DNA of 64,000 bases from Drosophila pseudoobscura (GCF_009870125.1 NC_046679.1:3534001-3598000), one strand, 5' to 3'. Counted from the first letter of the stretch, positions 49,455 to 63,034 are shown. Translations and numbers: made by a program. The notes: generated by a model not told the origin, from the letters alone.

Positions 49455-50498
49455 ATGGCAGCCGTCAACGCATCGCAAACCGATTATTGGAACTTTCTGT
49501 TCATCGAATTGGCAGGTGAGTGATCGTCCGACCCCCTCCCTATAGGAGTTACATGGAATCGTTTTACTCAATCTTGTGGGTACCTGTTCTCCTGTAGATC
49601 CCCGCACCAATGACTGGTTCCTGATCAAGTCCCCCCTGCCGCTGCTTGCCATCCTCGGCCTTTACCTGTTCTTCGTGCTGGGATGGGGTCCGCGCTTCAT
49701 GCGCGACCGGAAGCCCTTCAAGCTGGAGCGCACCCTCCTGGTCTACAACTTCTTCCAGGTGGCGCTCAGCGTGTGGATGGTGTACGAGGGTGTGGTCATC
49801 TGGCAGACATACAGCTGGCGGTGCCAGCCCGTCGACTGGTCGCGTACCCCCAAGGCTTACAGGGAGGCGCGCGTCGTGTACGTCTACTATCTGGCCAAGA
49901 TCACCGAGCTGCTGGACACGATCTTCTTTGTGCTGCGCAAGAACGATCGCCAGGTGACCTTCCTGCACGTCTACCACCACACCGTGATGCCGATGATCAG
50001 CTGGGGCACCAGCAAATACTACCCGGGCGGACACGGCACCTTCATCGGCATGATCAACTCGTTCGTGCACATCATCATGTATTCGTACTACTTCCTGTCC
50101 GCCTTCGGGCCCCAGATGCAGAAGTACCTCTGGTGGAAGAAGTACATCACCAACCTGCAAATGGTGAGCCATCAATGGGACATCTCCCACGGTTTCTTGT
50201 TCTATAACTTGTAACATTTCAGATCCAGTTCTGCTGCGCCTTCATCCATCAAACTCAGCTGCTGTACACGGACTGCGGCTATCCCCGGTGGTCTGTCTGC
50301 TTCACCCTGCCCAATGCCGTCTTCTTCTACTTCCTCTTCAACGACTTCTACCAGAAGTCCTACAAGAAGAAGCAGGCGGCTGCCCAGGCCAAGGCCGACG
50401 CCCTGATGGCGAACAACAATAACGAGAGCTGTGCCAAGGATCTGAATAAGGTGGCAGCGAAGGACCTGGAGCTGAAGCAAAAGCAGAAGGCCTTGTAG
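49455..50498 (+). CDS. ELOVL-family very-long-chain fatty acid elongase
   Basis: Three exons, 49455-49515, 49598-50163 and 50223-50498, join in frame to 300 aa. It shows DPRTNDWFLIKSP (21-33), GPRFMRDRKPF, KITELLDT (121-128), LRKN, the HVYHH box (144-148), NSFVHIIMYSYY and LWWKKYITNLQ. Multiple hydrophobic segments fit an ER polytopic enzyme. The Lys-rich end (YQKSYKKKQ, then KQKQKAL) could act in ER retention. It catalyses the condensation step of fatty-acid elongation. The sequence strongly resembles the sit (CG5278)/CG5326 group of D. melanogaster 94B; I lean to sit but cannot separate them without alignment. AATAAA at 51032-51037 fits the 3' end. Confidence 0.94.
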
Positions 50499-51031
50499 GG
50501 TAGATGTCATACCAATCCCTCCCCCTTTCAATACTCATACAAAGCGGGGCACACACTGAGAGCAGATACCCCATGATGTTCTATGTGCAACTTTGTTGAC
50601 TAATTTCTTAAGTAATCCGCCGCCAAAAACACGTAAAACAAGAAAACGAGACACCATACACTCGTCTATTGGAACAGATGAGGTTTTCAAGATACAGATA
50701 CACACAATATCGTATGTAAATGTTCAAACAGTTAAAATTGCTTTTTGCAGCCGTCGCCATCATCGCTCGCCTCGTTTGATGTCCGCTGAGGCGGACACCA
50801 GATGAAAGAAGTGCTTGTATGTCTTTCGGTCAAAGCTGAACTAAACTACAAGTAAGTTAGGTAAACCACACACAAGATGATGAAGAAGAAGATGTGTTAG
50901 TTGTGTAAATAATTGTAGGTACGCATATGAATATGTTTTCTTAAGATTTTATATACGCATCGGTATGTAAAGTAGTTATAAACGAAGAGAAAAAGATATT
51001 TACGTCTAGCTAAAACAAACAAAATCTTACA

Positions 51032-51037
51032 AATAAA
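51032..51037 (+). terminator. Poly(A) signal of the (+) elongase
   Basis: AATAAA lies 534 bp after the stop codon in AT-rich sequence. Confidence 0.55.
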
Positions 51038-53550
51038 ACTAGAATTTTTTCTACAAAATTTTATAAAAACAATAAGAATGGTTCTTTGTTTGTTCAATGA
51101 ATGGATTGATGGATGTGGTTGGGGTGGGGCCTTCAATGGATTGATTCATAGATATAATTCCTCTTTGATCATCTTCAAGATATGTCCAGGAAATGTTTGC
51201 ACAATTAATCTGCCTAAAAGTGCTTTCGATCGTAACACGATGTTTAATTGGATAACATTGGAATGGAAATTCCAAATCCAAATCCATTGTTTGATTAGAC
51301 TGTGAGAAAATGTCTCTTTAAACTCTCACTTAAACTCACTTCCTATGATAAACCTTTGACGTAATCATAAAAGCATTTGCTTAAGGAACTATTTACTCTT
51401 GTCCGCGTACCACAAAAGGTATATGGTATTTGTTTAGGTCACACAGCCCCCAGCCACACCTTCTTCCCAGGCAAAGTGTTCTCATTGATAATTATATGAC
51501 CAACACCTGACACATGCTTAAGGAAATCCATTCTCAAGGAACTCATTTCAGATTATATACAATGGTCGGATCAAGCTATTCATTCATTCATCTGCGGAAA
51601 CCAAGAGATATGTATGTACGTAATCGCAGTGATATTCGAATTTGAATTTGAATAGGCGTGGCCCGAACAGGTCGGATGGTGGGGTGATGTTGATGTTGAT
51701 GCCGATGGAGCATGTCCAGTTCATGAATTTTTACGAGGCGATTCTCTGAGAACACGGTCCACACACAGCCGTGCCAGAAGATTGGGACCACTTGCCATCG
51801 ATGATCGTATCGTCTTGCCTCGGTCCGGATCCGCTCATTAGAAGCTCATTTAAAAGGCACCTTGAGCATACACGCAGAAAAGCTGAGCTGTTGAGATGAA
51901 GATCTGATAAATTCCACAACACAACATACAACCTTTTATTGATCAATCAGTCAAAACGGAACCCAAAGCGGAAGTGGAAACGCATCTTCAAGTGGAGTTG
52001 CTGCCAGTCGCTCTGCGGATACAGTATTCAATAAAGCCGGTTTGGACAATTGACCTTGATCTTGACCACAAACACATGCACACAGGCACACAAAAGCCGA
52101 AAGCCCAAAGCAAAACCTCTTTTGCCTGAGGACTGGCCCAATCGGAGCCAGTTTATTACGTGTTGTATGGCATGATCATCATAGATCTGATCAGGCTGCT
52201 TAAAAATGAAGAAGAAATCAGAACTAGTTTTATAGAAAACTACCCTGGTATCCAGAGTTCTTCTTTCATTGCATCCAAGTGAGGGAAAATATACAAGGAA
52301 GGAGATATAAGGGGTATCCGACATTTATTATTCAGCTTTAAAGTGTTGAAACTTTTCCGGGTCCATTTTTGTACAGTTTTCTCGTCTATTATCTACAAAT
52401 TATCTACGCCCCAACTACATGTCTCGGTGGCGACACCTGTCCGAGGGTCTCTTCATTGAGGCGCCATTGCAATATCTTCCATATTTTTAATCTGTTTGAA
52501 CAAATATTTTCATATTTTGGGCTTTAACAATCTAGATTTCGATGCTGATCATAAATATATATTGTTTAATGGTTTGGAGCTTACCACCAAAGGGCAATTC
52601 TACATTTATTTTACATAAATTCTGTAACTAAAAAAATAGTGCACACTTTTTAGCTGAAAAGCTGCAAATTTTCACGATTTTCTGAAGATAACTTTCCTCC
52701 AATTGTGGCCGAAATTTACCAAAATCCCCCTCAATGGTGTTTGAGTGAAAATTCGAGCCTCATAGCAGTTCTCATTCCATCTTTACGTTGATTGACAGTT
52801 TTTGGCGATGACCTATGCAAATTGCCGCGAATTTACACTGAAAAACAGTCTAATATAAAAAGTTCTTGGGTAAATATCGAAATTCGGTATATGGCCCTTG
52901 AACTTTGACTTGAACGAAACGTTTTTGGCCCCCCTAATCTGCATAAAAACAAGTAGGCTATTCTTTAAACGTTGCTCGGCGTGTGTGTGTCAGAATTAAT
53001 TCGAAAGAGATCAAAAAAAGGAATTAGAATTTCTAATTTAGCTATGACCACACTCTCTGAGTCGCCATGGTGTCTGAGCCGGACCCAAAAACGGGTTAGA
53101 AGCCATTGCATAACCAGCCCAGCAGCCCAGCAGCACGCGTGCCAGGTTCCAAGTTCATGGCTAGGAGGACTAGCCACAGAACAGAGAATTATCGTATGAG
53201 ATTGGGGGACTGGGATATTCAGAGATACAGAAGTTTCGGGGACTTGGATATTCAGAGATTAATCGTAAGGTATTAATCATGCTGCCGTAATGTGCCGCAA
53301 AAGAATATCTGGTAGATGGCAGATGGCAGATCTGCATAATTTTATTGGGGTGGAGAGAGAGAGCGCGTGGCCGGCCCGGCACAAGAGTTCGGAAATGATT
53401 TGGGTATGGGATCGACGGGTGCTGGCGCTGTCATAAATAATGGGATACAACAGGTTTTAAGATTGTTGTTATCTAATGCGAAACCCGAACCTCGAACCGG
53501 CAAAGAACAGACACAAAGCCTTGGTTTTGTTAAAGATAAAAAATCAAAGT
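51038..53550. other. Non-coding spacer between the (+) elongase and the bond-like gene
   Basis: No gene is supported on either strand. AT-rich, with a few short simple repeats. Confidence 0.55.
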
Positions 53551-53556
53551 TTTATT
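53551..53556 (-). terminator. Probable poly(A) signal of the bond-like gene
   Basis: Minus-strand AATAAA lies about 370 bp after the stop codon at 53926. Confidence 0.5.
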
Positions 53557-53925
53557 CAATTTTTCTTGTTTCCGAGATGACAATTCGAGAAACGATTTAC
53601 GGCTGCATTTCATTAATAAAAACTCTATCACACTCGCACACTCAAAATCAAACGCAAAATCAAACTCAAACTCTGGAAAACATTAACACATACTCAGTCA
53701 GACTGTCCACAATCAGATCAGGCACACTCTTACGATCCTAGCTATTTTTTGGGTTGTAATCTTCGGCTGCTCGGCATAAACATTATACATACATCGTAGA
53801 TGGTACGTTGTGCCTGCTACAGATGCGTAGATATAGAGATTAAGATACACTACAAACTAAACTAAAGCCCCGCTCTACAAAACAATAATTGCTAAACTGA
53901 AACCCAACCAAACGGGGGCTCGCGC

Positions 53926-55154
53926 TCATTCCACCTTCAGCGGCTTCACGCTGTTGTTGTTCAGATCGATGTATGCCTTGGCCGGCTGTACCTGGCCCTG
54001 GCTCTGGCTTGTGATCTGGGTCTGGGTGGGCATGCAGCCCATGCCGCCGGCGGCGCGGAGTGCGGACTGGGCCAGACTGCTGCCGGTCCGGGAGCTGCCA
54101 TCGATGGCCTTGTTTTTGTTGTAGGTCTTGCGGTAGAAGTTGCCGAACAGATATAGGAAGATGACGGTGTTACCCACGAAGAAGAAGGTGAGTGTCTTGG
54201 GCATGTTGCAGCCCTTGGCGCCGACGGCCAGCATGTAGCCGAGGATCAGGACGAACTGGATCAGCTGGATGCTTGTCATGTACTTCTTCCACCAGAGGTA
54301 CTTCTGGTACTGGGGTCCCATAGCCGCCACCATGTAGTAGAAGTACATCATGATGTGCACGCCCGAATTGAGGATGCCAATGATCACGCCCTGCTCCCCG
54401 GGCGCGTACTTAAGGTAGCCCCAGGAGAAGAGCACGGTGATTGTGTGGTGGTAGACATGCAGGAACGACACCTGGTTATTCTTCTTGCGCAGCACAAAGA
54501 ACGTCGTGTCCAGCAGGTCGATGATCTTCGAGAAGAAGTAGAACCAGGCTCCCGAGTACAAAGCCAGATTCTGTTCACGCGTGCGATTGATTTCGCACTT
54601 CTTCGAGAAGATGGAGGATATCACATTGCTCTCCTGGATGGACTGTAAATGAACGAGTGAAATGAAATGATTAGAATATGTGAATATTCAATATATACAT
54701 ATATTTAGCTGCCCTCATTTAGTATGTCGTACGAGCACGTTTATAGGTGCTTATGATAACTGAATAATACATCAATGGAGAGCATCAGCAGCCGCTTTAT
54801 GATCTGAATAATTATGACGGGTTTTATGGACTCACCGTGCGACACATCCAAATGGAGTAGCAGACCTGGAAGGCGTTGTAGAACACCATGATACGCTTCA
54901 GATCCATGGGCTTGCGGTTCTTCATGAACTCGGGTCCGATCTTCAGAATAAACGCAAGGTAGAGTAAAACCACACCAAAGACAGGCGCCGGCGAACTCAT
55001 CAGGAACCAGCTGTCCACAGTCTCATCTGCACACAAATGTTTGGGAAGTTAGTTTGAGTATTACCGAAGAGTTTTCCCTATTAATATTTTACTCACCCAC
55101 GCCCTTGGACAGGCCGGAGATGCGCTCCTCGAATATCTTCATGTAAGTAGTCAT
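53926..55154 (-). CDS. bond: ELOVL-family elongase, probable james bond ortholog
   Basis: Three coding exons, 55097-55154, 54836-55026 and 53926-54642, join to 321 aa. Features are MTTYMKIFEERISGLSKG, DSWFLMSSP, KNRKPMDLKR, NRTREQNLALYSGAWFY, KIIDLLDT (122-129), LRKK, the HVYHH box (145-149) and LWWKKYMTSIQ. The usual KxxExxDT motif has Asp in place of Glu. The length and the C-terminal SSLAQSALRAAGGMGC and NSVKPLKVE match my recollection of Bond. In D. melanogaster, Bond is needed for spermatocyte cytokinesis and for making the male lipid pheromone CH503. A pyrimidine-rich acceptor just upstream of the ATG (about 55200) indicates a separate 5' UTR exon. The match is by recognition, not alignment. 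Confidence 0.85.
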
Positions 55155-58100
55155 TGCGGCTGCTTGGGTTTGGTTCCGATTCGGATTCTGCAATTGGCAA
55201 CTGCAGGATGGGAGGAAAGGGGAAACAGGCTTTAGAAATTTTCGCCCAAAATCGAAAATTCAGAGCTCGACGTCCGCACGCCGCGTTGCCAAAATATTGA
55301 ATGAAAAGATATTCTAAAAGCCCGAGTGCTTAGAGAGGCTTGGCACGTTCGAGAGTCGGGGCTCGAGAGTCGCGGGCTATTGATTATGCTAGCGAGACGA
55401 GCGTGATCCGCATTGGAATGCCAGAAGCCAACTACGCAAACGCTTTATTAATGAAATGTAAGAGAAGACTTATTTAGTTATCCCATATGCAAAACGGGAC
55501 GAGCACCGAGCCAGGCGAAACCCAAATCGAATGATGAATGACGACAGACGAATCCAGATAAAAAGCTGCAATCCGAGGCTGCCACTGTTGCACCCCAATG
55601 GCGCACGAGTATGATTGCAACTTGAAAATTGCCATCTCGAAATCGATAATGGCTAGAGATTCGCATTATAAAGATGCGATGCGATGCGATGCTGGTGGCT
55701 GTTGGCTGCTGGCTGGGTATTTAAGATTCTTGGCTGACCACGACCGCAAGTCAATGGCTTCGAAACCTGAACAGAGCCAAACTCAAGGCTTCATTTGAAT
55801 TTCTCGCCTTGGCACTAAAGTCGATCTAACTTTGGCATTCATCTTGTACGAGTATCTATGTATGTGTCTGTATGCCGTATCTCTGTGTTTATATCTCCAA
55901 GATAACAACCAGCACACTCACATCGTTTATGTTCTAGGCATTTACATAGTAGCCATTGCCAAGCCAATCGAAGCCATTGCCTTCGTGTCTTCCTTTTGGG
56001 CGATTGTTGGGTATTGTTATTTAAATTGCACACGGAACATCACTATTCGATTGAATAAATGGATGCGATCCACCGAAATGTATTCAATTACAAATGTCTT
56101 AAGAACTTGTTCTTATGTAACATTCGGTTTTTCGTTTTTTGTTGGTTTTATAGTTTTAGTTATAGTTTCGGTGTGTTAACCACTGACCTAGGCAACTCGA
56201 ACCGGAACTTGAGGCAGAATCTTCTGGAATACTATTAGCGTGTATAATTAGCTGGTCGCCACATATCCAGTTTGCGGCATCGGCAGGGAGATCAACTGGG
56301 TTAGGTGCTCTTCAACTTTGCTATATTTATAAATATTTTCCAGCGCACGGGTATACTTGATTTGTTTGTGTGTTTGGTTTGGTGAAAAGGAACTTTAAAA
56401 TCAAGGCCTTCTTGGAGTGTGTGGTTTTACTTAATGACTGTCAAATGACTGGAGTTTTCAAATCGCAGCGTTTCTGGGCTCTAATGTCAGACAATTTTCA
56501 TGGATCACATGGCGGGTAATTGAATTTGGAGAGCCTTCGCATTGAAAGTCGCCATTTGCTGCCACCTGCCACTGCCACTGCCAGTGCCACTAATTGGTTA
56601 TACACGGCGTATGATTGATATTTTGCGGACTGCAACCGTGCGACTGCCAACAGCGACTGAGACTGGGGTCTCTGTCAGGGTTACAGCCCCATACCCGTGT
56701 ACCCATTCCCATTCCCATTTCCATTCGGTAGCCCATTCCGAAAGCAATTCCTAGACCCATTCGTATGCAAGGCACTTGGCAGCCGTAGATTGACACTGGA
56801 GACAGGAAAAGTGAGCTCTGAGCATCATCACGACCAAAAATGTGACGCCAATCGACACGACGTCTGAGTCAGTCGTCACCCGTTCCACTGCCTGTTGACG
56901 CTGTCACCTCCGCCTGTCCTCCTGTCATGTTCTAAATTTAGGGGCACCCACACACCCCCTACCACCCCCAGTGCTAGGCTCTTCTCGGGCTTTGCTACAC
57001 TTTTGTAAGCCCAAAGGCCGCCGGACCATTGCTGGTGCACGCTGGGACTCTGTTGAGAGAGTCGGCAGAGAGTCTTCCGGCTGCCCCGCCTTGGCCAGTC
57101 GACACAAAAAAGCTCGACAAATAGGAACAAATAAATTAAGAAACGAACAAGGAGAAGTGGCAACAGAGGCAGCAGAGGCAGCAGAGGCAGACTGCCACGC
57201 ACGCATAAAATATGTGTTTTGTATGCATAATTGATTCTGGTTTTTGCAAATTTCATACCCTTTCAGAGGTGCTTGTCGAACGCCTTGTCAGCATTATCAG
57301 AACCGCGACTCCGCTGTGGATTTACCCAGCCCCCAGGTCTCGTCGCCTTCGCGTGCTGTACTCGAACATACATGTAGGTCTGCCGAACATTTTGAAATGT
57401 TTAACAATCGTTCAGCTTCAGCTTCAGTTTCAGTTTCTGGTTCTCTTTTTTGGCCCGTCTGTGACTAATGCGAAAAGTACGAGTATCTAAACACCCAAAG
57501 GCTGTCTGGACAGTGCGGAAAAGCCCCGCAAAAGGCGTTAATTTTGTATGATTTTTCAACATGAAACAAAGAAAAAAAATAAACAACTTAATTTGCCACT
57601 AATTTCGGATCTAATGAAGGCCGATGGAGGGCATTAGCATTAGTCTTCTACTCATTGTCCAACGAAACAAACCATCTGTGATTCATTTGCTATTAATGAG
57701 CCAGTCGCCAGATTGCAGCTTTTGCATGTGTCTTTTGCATAATTGCATTTGGCAAATGCATGGCACAAAAAAAGATCTTAATATTTTGTCGTCAAGTATT
57801 TGACGAGCCCCATGAATGGGGCGGATGTTTTCCTATCGTAGCACGATTTTCACACGCATTTGTGTTGTGTAAATGAAAACAATCAACCAGGCATGTGAAG
57901 TTCCCGAATACATTAGCCCTATCCCCATCCCCATCAATGGGTGTCGGCAGTGTGTTAGACAGAAGAACTCAGCGACAGTGACGGTGGCTTTAAATTCAAC
58001 CTACAGTAGAGGGTATGCCATGGGGTCGAGCAGCCCTCACTGTCGCGTTCTGACTCGTTTCGTTTCGTTTCGTTTTGGGTTTCGCGAGGAGAGGGAGTGC

Positions 58101-61100
58101 AACAGGTTAATCATTTAACTCTGGCTGTGTCAAGTGCATATGTTTTATGGTTTCATGCTTGCTTAGCGCAGTAAATTAATTTTTTTTTTTTCTGTTTCTG
58201 CCAGCCGAGGCATTTACAGCAGAGGAGAAGGCAAGGCAGCCAAGCCAAGCCATTGCGCCGAGTCAGCCGAGCACTTGGCAACCACACATCCACATCCACA
58301 TCCAAATCCAAATCCAAATCCATAGCTAACACGGTGCCCAGCGCCAGCGCCAGAGTCAGAGTCAGAGACTGGTTCGGTTCAGAGTCAGAGACTTTTTGGG
58401 CAGACGCTCTTCTGACAATCTTTAATTACTGGGTAAATATTTGCAGCGTTAATTGGATTTTTTCTCTTTAAAGTCGGTGTGTTTTCTTTTTGTTTTTTCG
58501 TTTTTTGGGAACTGTAACGGATGGATGGAATGGACGGGAAACTTTTGCAGGGGCACAGGTACAAATCGTCATGAAATTTGTTTGCTTAACCATGATTTCA
58601 TGGCTGGCGGTGTCGGGTCTTCGCAATGGAATCAAATGATGGGGTGCAGATGGAGGCCAGGCACCTGATGCAGCTGCGAATTGAATTGCAATCGATTACA
58701 AGTTCAAAACGTTTAGTTTTGGCCGCCCCAATGCTGCCAGAGTCTTGGCCTTGGCTGACTGGCAAAATTGCAGCTCCTCAAGCCAGTTTTTAGCATTTAA
58801 TCTATGTGCAATGCATTGGGTTAAGGTCGACTAGAAAATCTCAGACAGACAGCAGTCCCCAGTCCCCTAGCAGCAGCACCACCACTGCCATCAGAGGAGT
58901 ACATATGTATTACTGTCCAAAGAGCAGCGAAAAAAGTTAAGTTGGTCAAGTCGATTGCAACCCACTTTTGCTTGCTGGCAATCCAGTTTCCACCGATTTG
59001 GGTTAGGGACTGTCCCGTCCCGAAAACTTGCTCTCTAATTTATGCAACACTTTCACACCACAGATGTCCCAAAAATTCAATCACTTCCGTACCTGTTCTC
59101 GCCGCTGGCTGTTCTGTGGATGGTTTCTGCTTATATTCTGCACGTACGCGTATGGAGTTCCCTCCGAGGAATCAGCTCACTCACTCACACACGCCGCACG
59201 CTGGAAGAGATTCGGACTCGACTGGGGCCAACGCCAAGAAGACACTAATATGGAGTTCTACACGCTCGGCTGTATAAATAAACAAAATGAACGAGCTTCG
59301 CGGTCTCCGGGCCCGGGCCGGCCATGTTTTTGCCTTTGACGTCGCTGCCGCAGCTGGCGTCAGCTTGAGCTGCGCAGTCGGCGAAACGTACAGATATATG
59401 TATGTATGTACATACATATAGATATAGTATATTCTCTGTCTGTCTTTCGACCCGATGCCAATGCAAGTCGAAGCCGCGTTAATGGCCAATTTTAGTTTTC
59501 AGTTTTGTTGCTTGGTTTTTCAGATCTCCGGTGGTAAGGTCAAGTTTGAAACAATTAAAGCGAATGTGTTGGCCAAAAAGAAAGCAAAACTGTTGGCTCC
59601 GCTTTTCTGCCCCTGTTGTGGTTTATTTTGAACAAGTTTATTAACCCTATACCCAAATTGGCCAACAAAACATGCAGATCCTATCGGAAAAAAAACAGCA
59701 CACCCGCCCAAAAGAGAAACCGAAAACGAAGACGATGAGAAAAGGGGGATAGACGAATACCAAAATAAAGCAAAATAATGTTTGGCTTTAAATTAACCGC
59801 TAGACAATTGATTTATTATCGTTGTCACGTCAATACAGTCCTCACATTGGGTCTGACTCAATCGTAGGCTTATATGACACTCGCCACAGCCCCACCCCCC
59901 TTCCCTTCCCTTCCCTCACCCATTCCCACCCCCATCACCGACCTGACTGACGGCGGACACTGATTCCGTCTTTATTACGGTCTGGTCTGGTCTATTTACT
60001 TACGCAAATCCATCACTTAGCACATCGCCAGGTATTTTGGGAAGCACTTTGCCGCTCCATTGATGGGATGGGATGGGAAATTTCAACTCACTTTCCACAA
60101 ATGTCGGTCAGGGGCCACGGCCACACCCACGTGCTAAGTGTCCGGACAAATGTTTGCCAAAGTCCATGCACTTTCCATCATCTGGTCGGCGACGCAGCGG
60201 AACAATCTTCCGGGTCTTTAGCATTTTCATGAAAAAATAACAAAAACACACACTGAAAATGGCAACAAAATAGCCGTTTTGCATTTTATTTTATCGCCCG
60301 TTTGTCATTCAAGCGGCGTGTATTAGCGGCGTTTCTACTTTGTGATATTGTGATGAAGACCCTGAACTTCAGCTACTCAATAATTTAATAAAATCAATTT
60401 TGTACCGCTAGCTAGAGTTTATGATAAATCTTCGTCTGATCCTTGGCCAAGTTTCTGACAGGGCTTATCAGAACGACGTGTAGAGAGCAGAAACTCAACT
60501 GATTAATTAATTTTAATGGCCTAGTTTTTAAGGTGAACATGAAGAGTTCAAGTTTATTCTTCGACTTTCTGGGGGAAGTACACGGTGGGCAAAAGAATAT
60601 GAAATCGACAGAAAAGCATCGTATTTTGAATACAAATTATTGGCGAGAATTTTAAATTATTCAACTAGAAAAATAAGTTATTTAAGTACCCTCACTTTGT
60701 ACTGTAAGATTTATATATTTAGCCTGTTTGTTTTAATTGATGTTACTGTACATTGTAGGCAAGTAGGATAGGTAAGTTTTGTAAGCGCTAAATATAATAC
60801 GCATCTCATATACCCGATACCTTGCTAGCCAGCATTATCAGTGATTTCAAATTTACCGCGCATCCAAGGCGCTGCCACATTAAGAGCTGTTAAGTGCAAT
60901 CATATAATTGTTTAACATTTATATCGATATATGTCTGAAAAAAAAAACCACCATCACGGAAGCTGCTTAAAATGAAATTTAGGCTAAAAGTCGATTTAAA
61001 TCATATATAACGGTATATTTTAACAATTTCATTAAATTTTGTAAGGTAAAGATCATAGAGTACAACAACTTCCAATTCGTACTTCCGTGCATCAATTATT

Positions 61101-61255
61101 CCTCTGGATTCCAAACCATTCGACTTTGGCGCTTAGCTCTTCGAGTCGGTTATGCCTATCTTTGTCGCTCTTTCGCCTTGATATAGGCATCTACACGAAG
61201 AATTATTATTATTATTATTATTGGTATTATTTTCCGCGATTTAGCTAAATTTGTT
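55155..61255. other. Non-coding stretch between bond-like and AdipoR-like genes
   Basis: Contains the 5' UTR intron and promoter of the bond-like gene near its left end. Short tandem repeats occur at about 56701-56730 (CCATTC), 57160-57190 (GCAGAG) and 58285-58320 (ATCCA/ATCCAA), with palindromic ATGTATGTACATACAT-type sequence near 59400. No coding exon is supported; parts may be intron of the gene to the right. Confidence 0.5.
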
Positions 61256-61910
61256 GCCGTGTTAAAATAAAAAGGGTTTCAGTGGGCTAAGTTCGATTTT
61301 TCAATGGTGTTGCTCACCTATTTTAGCTCACACACCTTGGAAATTTGGCACTTTTCGTAGTATTTTCTAATATTTTCCAGTATTTTTATGGACAAAAATG
61401 TCGAAAAGGTCAGTTAAAAAGTAGATAACGGATGTTTTTCACACTGGCGATTCCATGGGGCTTATATGAAAAAAAGACCAACAAATTTCTATAAAAATTC
61501 ACTAAAATTAAAGTTAGCTAGTCCTGTAGAAAAATGATTCGTCAATTTGCGAAAAGGGAAAAGGGTATACAAAGGCTATACACGCATCATACCAGCAACA
61601 TTGCGACTGTTTTTTTTTTTTTAACTATTTTGCTTAAGCCTTGTTTTAGACAAAATTCAATTCAAGCAAGGACTAACAATTAGTCAATCCTGAAGAAAAT
61701 TTAATCATCAACGTCCTAAAATTAAGTGGGCAAAGCTGAGAGATCTAAATAGCTATTCATATTCGACGGAATATCAAAATCGGAATAAGTAAAATAGAAC
61801 TTGAATTCGTCAGTATATTTACGGTATATTTTTCAAATGTGACGGTATATTTTGGTATATCTCTGAGGGTCGGACCGTATATTTTAACTGGTCGGACCGT
61901 ATATTTTAAT
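61256..61910 (+). repeat. Dispersed repeat copy, upstream of the AdipoR-like gene
   Basis: Positions 61556-61875 are the reverse complement of the element at 21083-21390. They share the GGTATATTT array (about 61815-61862), CGGAATATCAAAATCGG and the TGCGTGTATAG-type block. GTGGGCTAAGTTCG near 61282 also occurs at 25688. No ORF of note. The GGTATATTT motifs face the gene starting at 62684. Confidence 0.65.
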
Positions 61911-62683
61911 AAATAAAAAAAGAAAAAAAAATCTGCTGCTCCTGCACCATCCAAATAAATAAAGTAAATAAATTAATTACTGGGCAAGTGCTAGCTTCGA
62001 GGGTCCTTTGGAGTTACACGCACAGCAGCGCAAGTTTCAGGAAGCGCTTAAATATGTGAGTGACGCATAAAGAGTGAAATCTTTCCACATCTTAATTGTT
62101 GTGGCCGTGCTGGCCTCAATGGTCTGGTCTGGGAAAACTGAATTGTGTGCACTGCGCAGGTGAAAAAAATGCATCCGAAGTGTCGTTTTTTGGCTCTCAC
62201 ACGTGGCCTTGTGGCCGAAGTTCTCAATGAGTGTCATGTGGCTGTTATCAATGAGTGTCCCTGGGGTCCTCGTGACATCTGTCCCATACTCCTGCCTTTG
62301 TTGGCAACGCTATGCCCCATCTTATGTAAAACTTTAATTGGCAGCTAACTCGCTAAATGATAAAAAAGCACAGTGCACAGACATCTGTACTCGTGCCATG
62401 CATATACGCTATACAGCCGGCTGGGATACAAAGTTCACTTGGACTGTTTTGTTGCTGGGAGCCACATGTGTATCCATATAAAATTAATATTGCCGCACTA
62501 ATAAAAGCAATTCTCCTATAAAATTCCCCGAATGCCAGCTGGCCATGATTTCGAGAATTTGATATCGTAGAAATAACAATAATTGATCCTATTTCACTCG
62601 GGGAAAACTTGAGTTTCTGTTTCTAGTTTAGTTAAAACTCCTACATTTCAGCACTTTTTGTGTGGGAGGCTAGAAGGAGCGTC
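61911..62683. other. Upstream and 5' UTR region of the AdipoR-like gene
   Basis: No coding sequence is seen. A splice acceptor (CTACATTTCAG at about 62640-62650) immediately precedes the first coding exon, so the leader exon lies further upstream and was not located. Confidence 0.5.
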
Positions 62684-63034
62684 ATGGAATCTTCTTCGAA
62701 TCTGCTCGAACGCAAGAAATCGGTCAGCGATTTGTCTGCCGAGGTGGAGGAGACCTCCACAGCAACCACTGGCCTGGACTCGTCTGGCCACTCGTCTGCC
62801 GGTGCGGGGACCACTGCAACCACAACAGCCACGCAACACGGCAGCGATGAGACCGAGGAAGATATCTTCGAGCAGGTACAAATGATACTTCGCAAGCGTC
62901 GCGGCTGGGGACCGGATGATTCCCTCAGCAATGATCTACATTTGCTGGAGTACGACGATGAGCTGGGCGAGGAGGACGATGCCGGATGCCCACTGCCCTC
63001 CACACCGGAGGACACACAGCTCATCGAGGCTGAG
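62684..63034 (+). CDS. AdipoR: First coding exon of a probable adiponectin receptor (partial gene)
   Basis: The exon encodes 117 residues from ATG 62684 and ends at a strong donor GAG|GTAAGT in phase 0; the rest of the gene lies beyond 64000. It is Ser/Thr/Glu-rich and acidic (SDETEEDIFEQ, LEYDDELGEEDD) and ends with CPLPSTPEDTQLIEAE. This resembles the cytoplasmic N-terminal tail of Drosophila AdipoR (CG5315), a seven-helix PAQR receptor at 94A. The diagnostic PAQR core is not in the window, so the assignment rests on recollection of the tail and on synteny. An acceptor just upstream shows a separate leader exon. Confidence 0.55.

Noticed and set aside
49564-50217. 217-codon minus-strand frame over the (+) elongase
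   Set aside because: Antisense shadow of the elongase exon; His/Val-rich product arises from the complementary codons.
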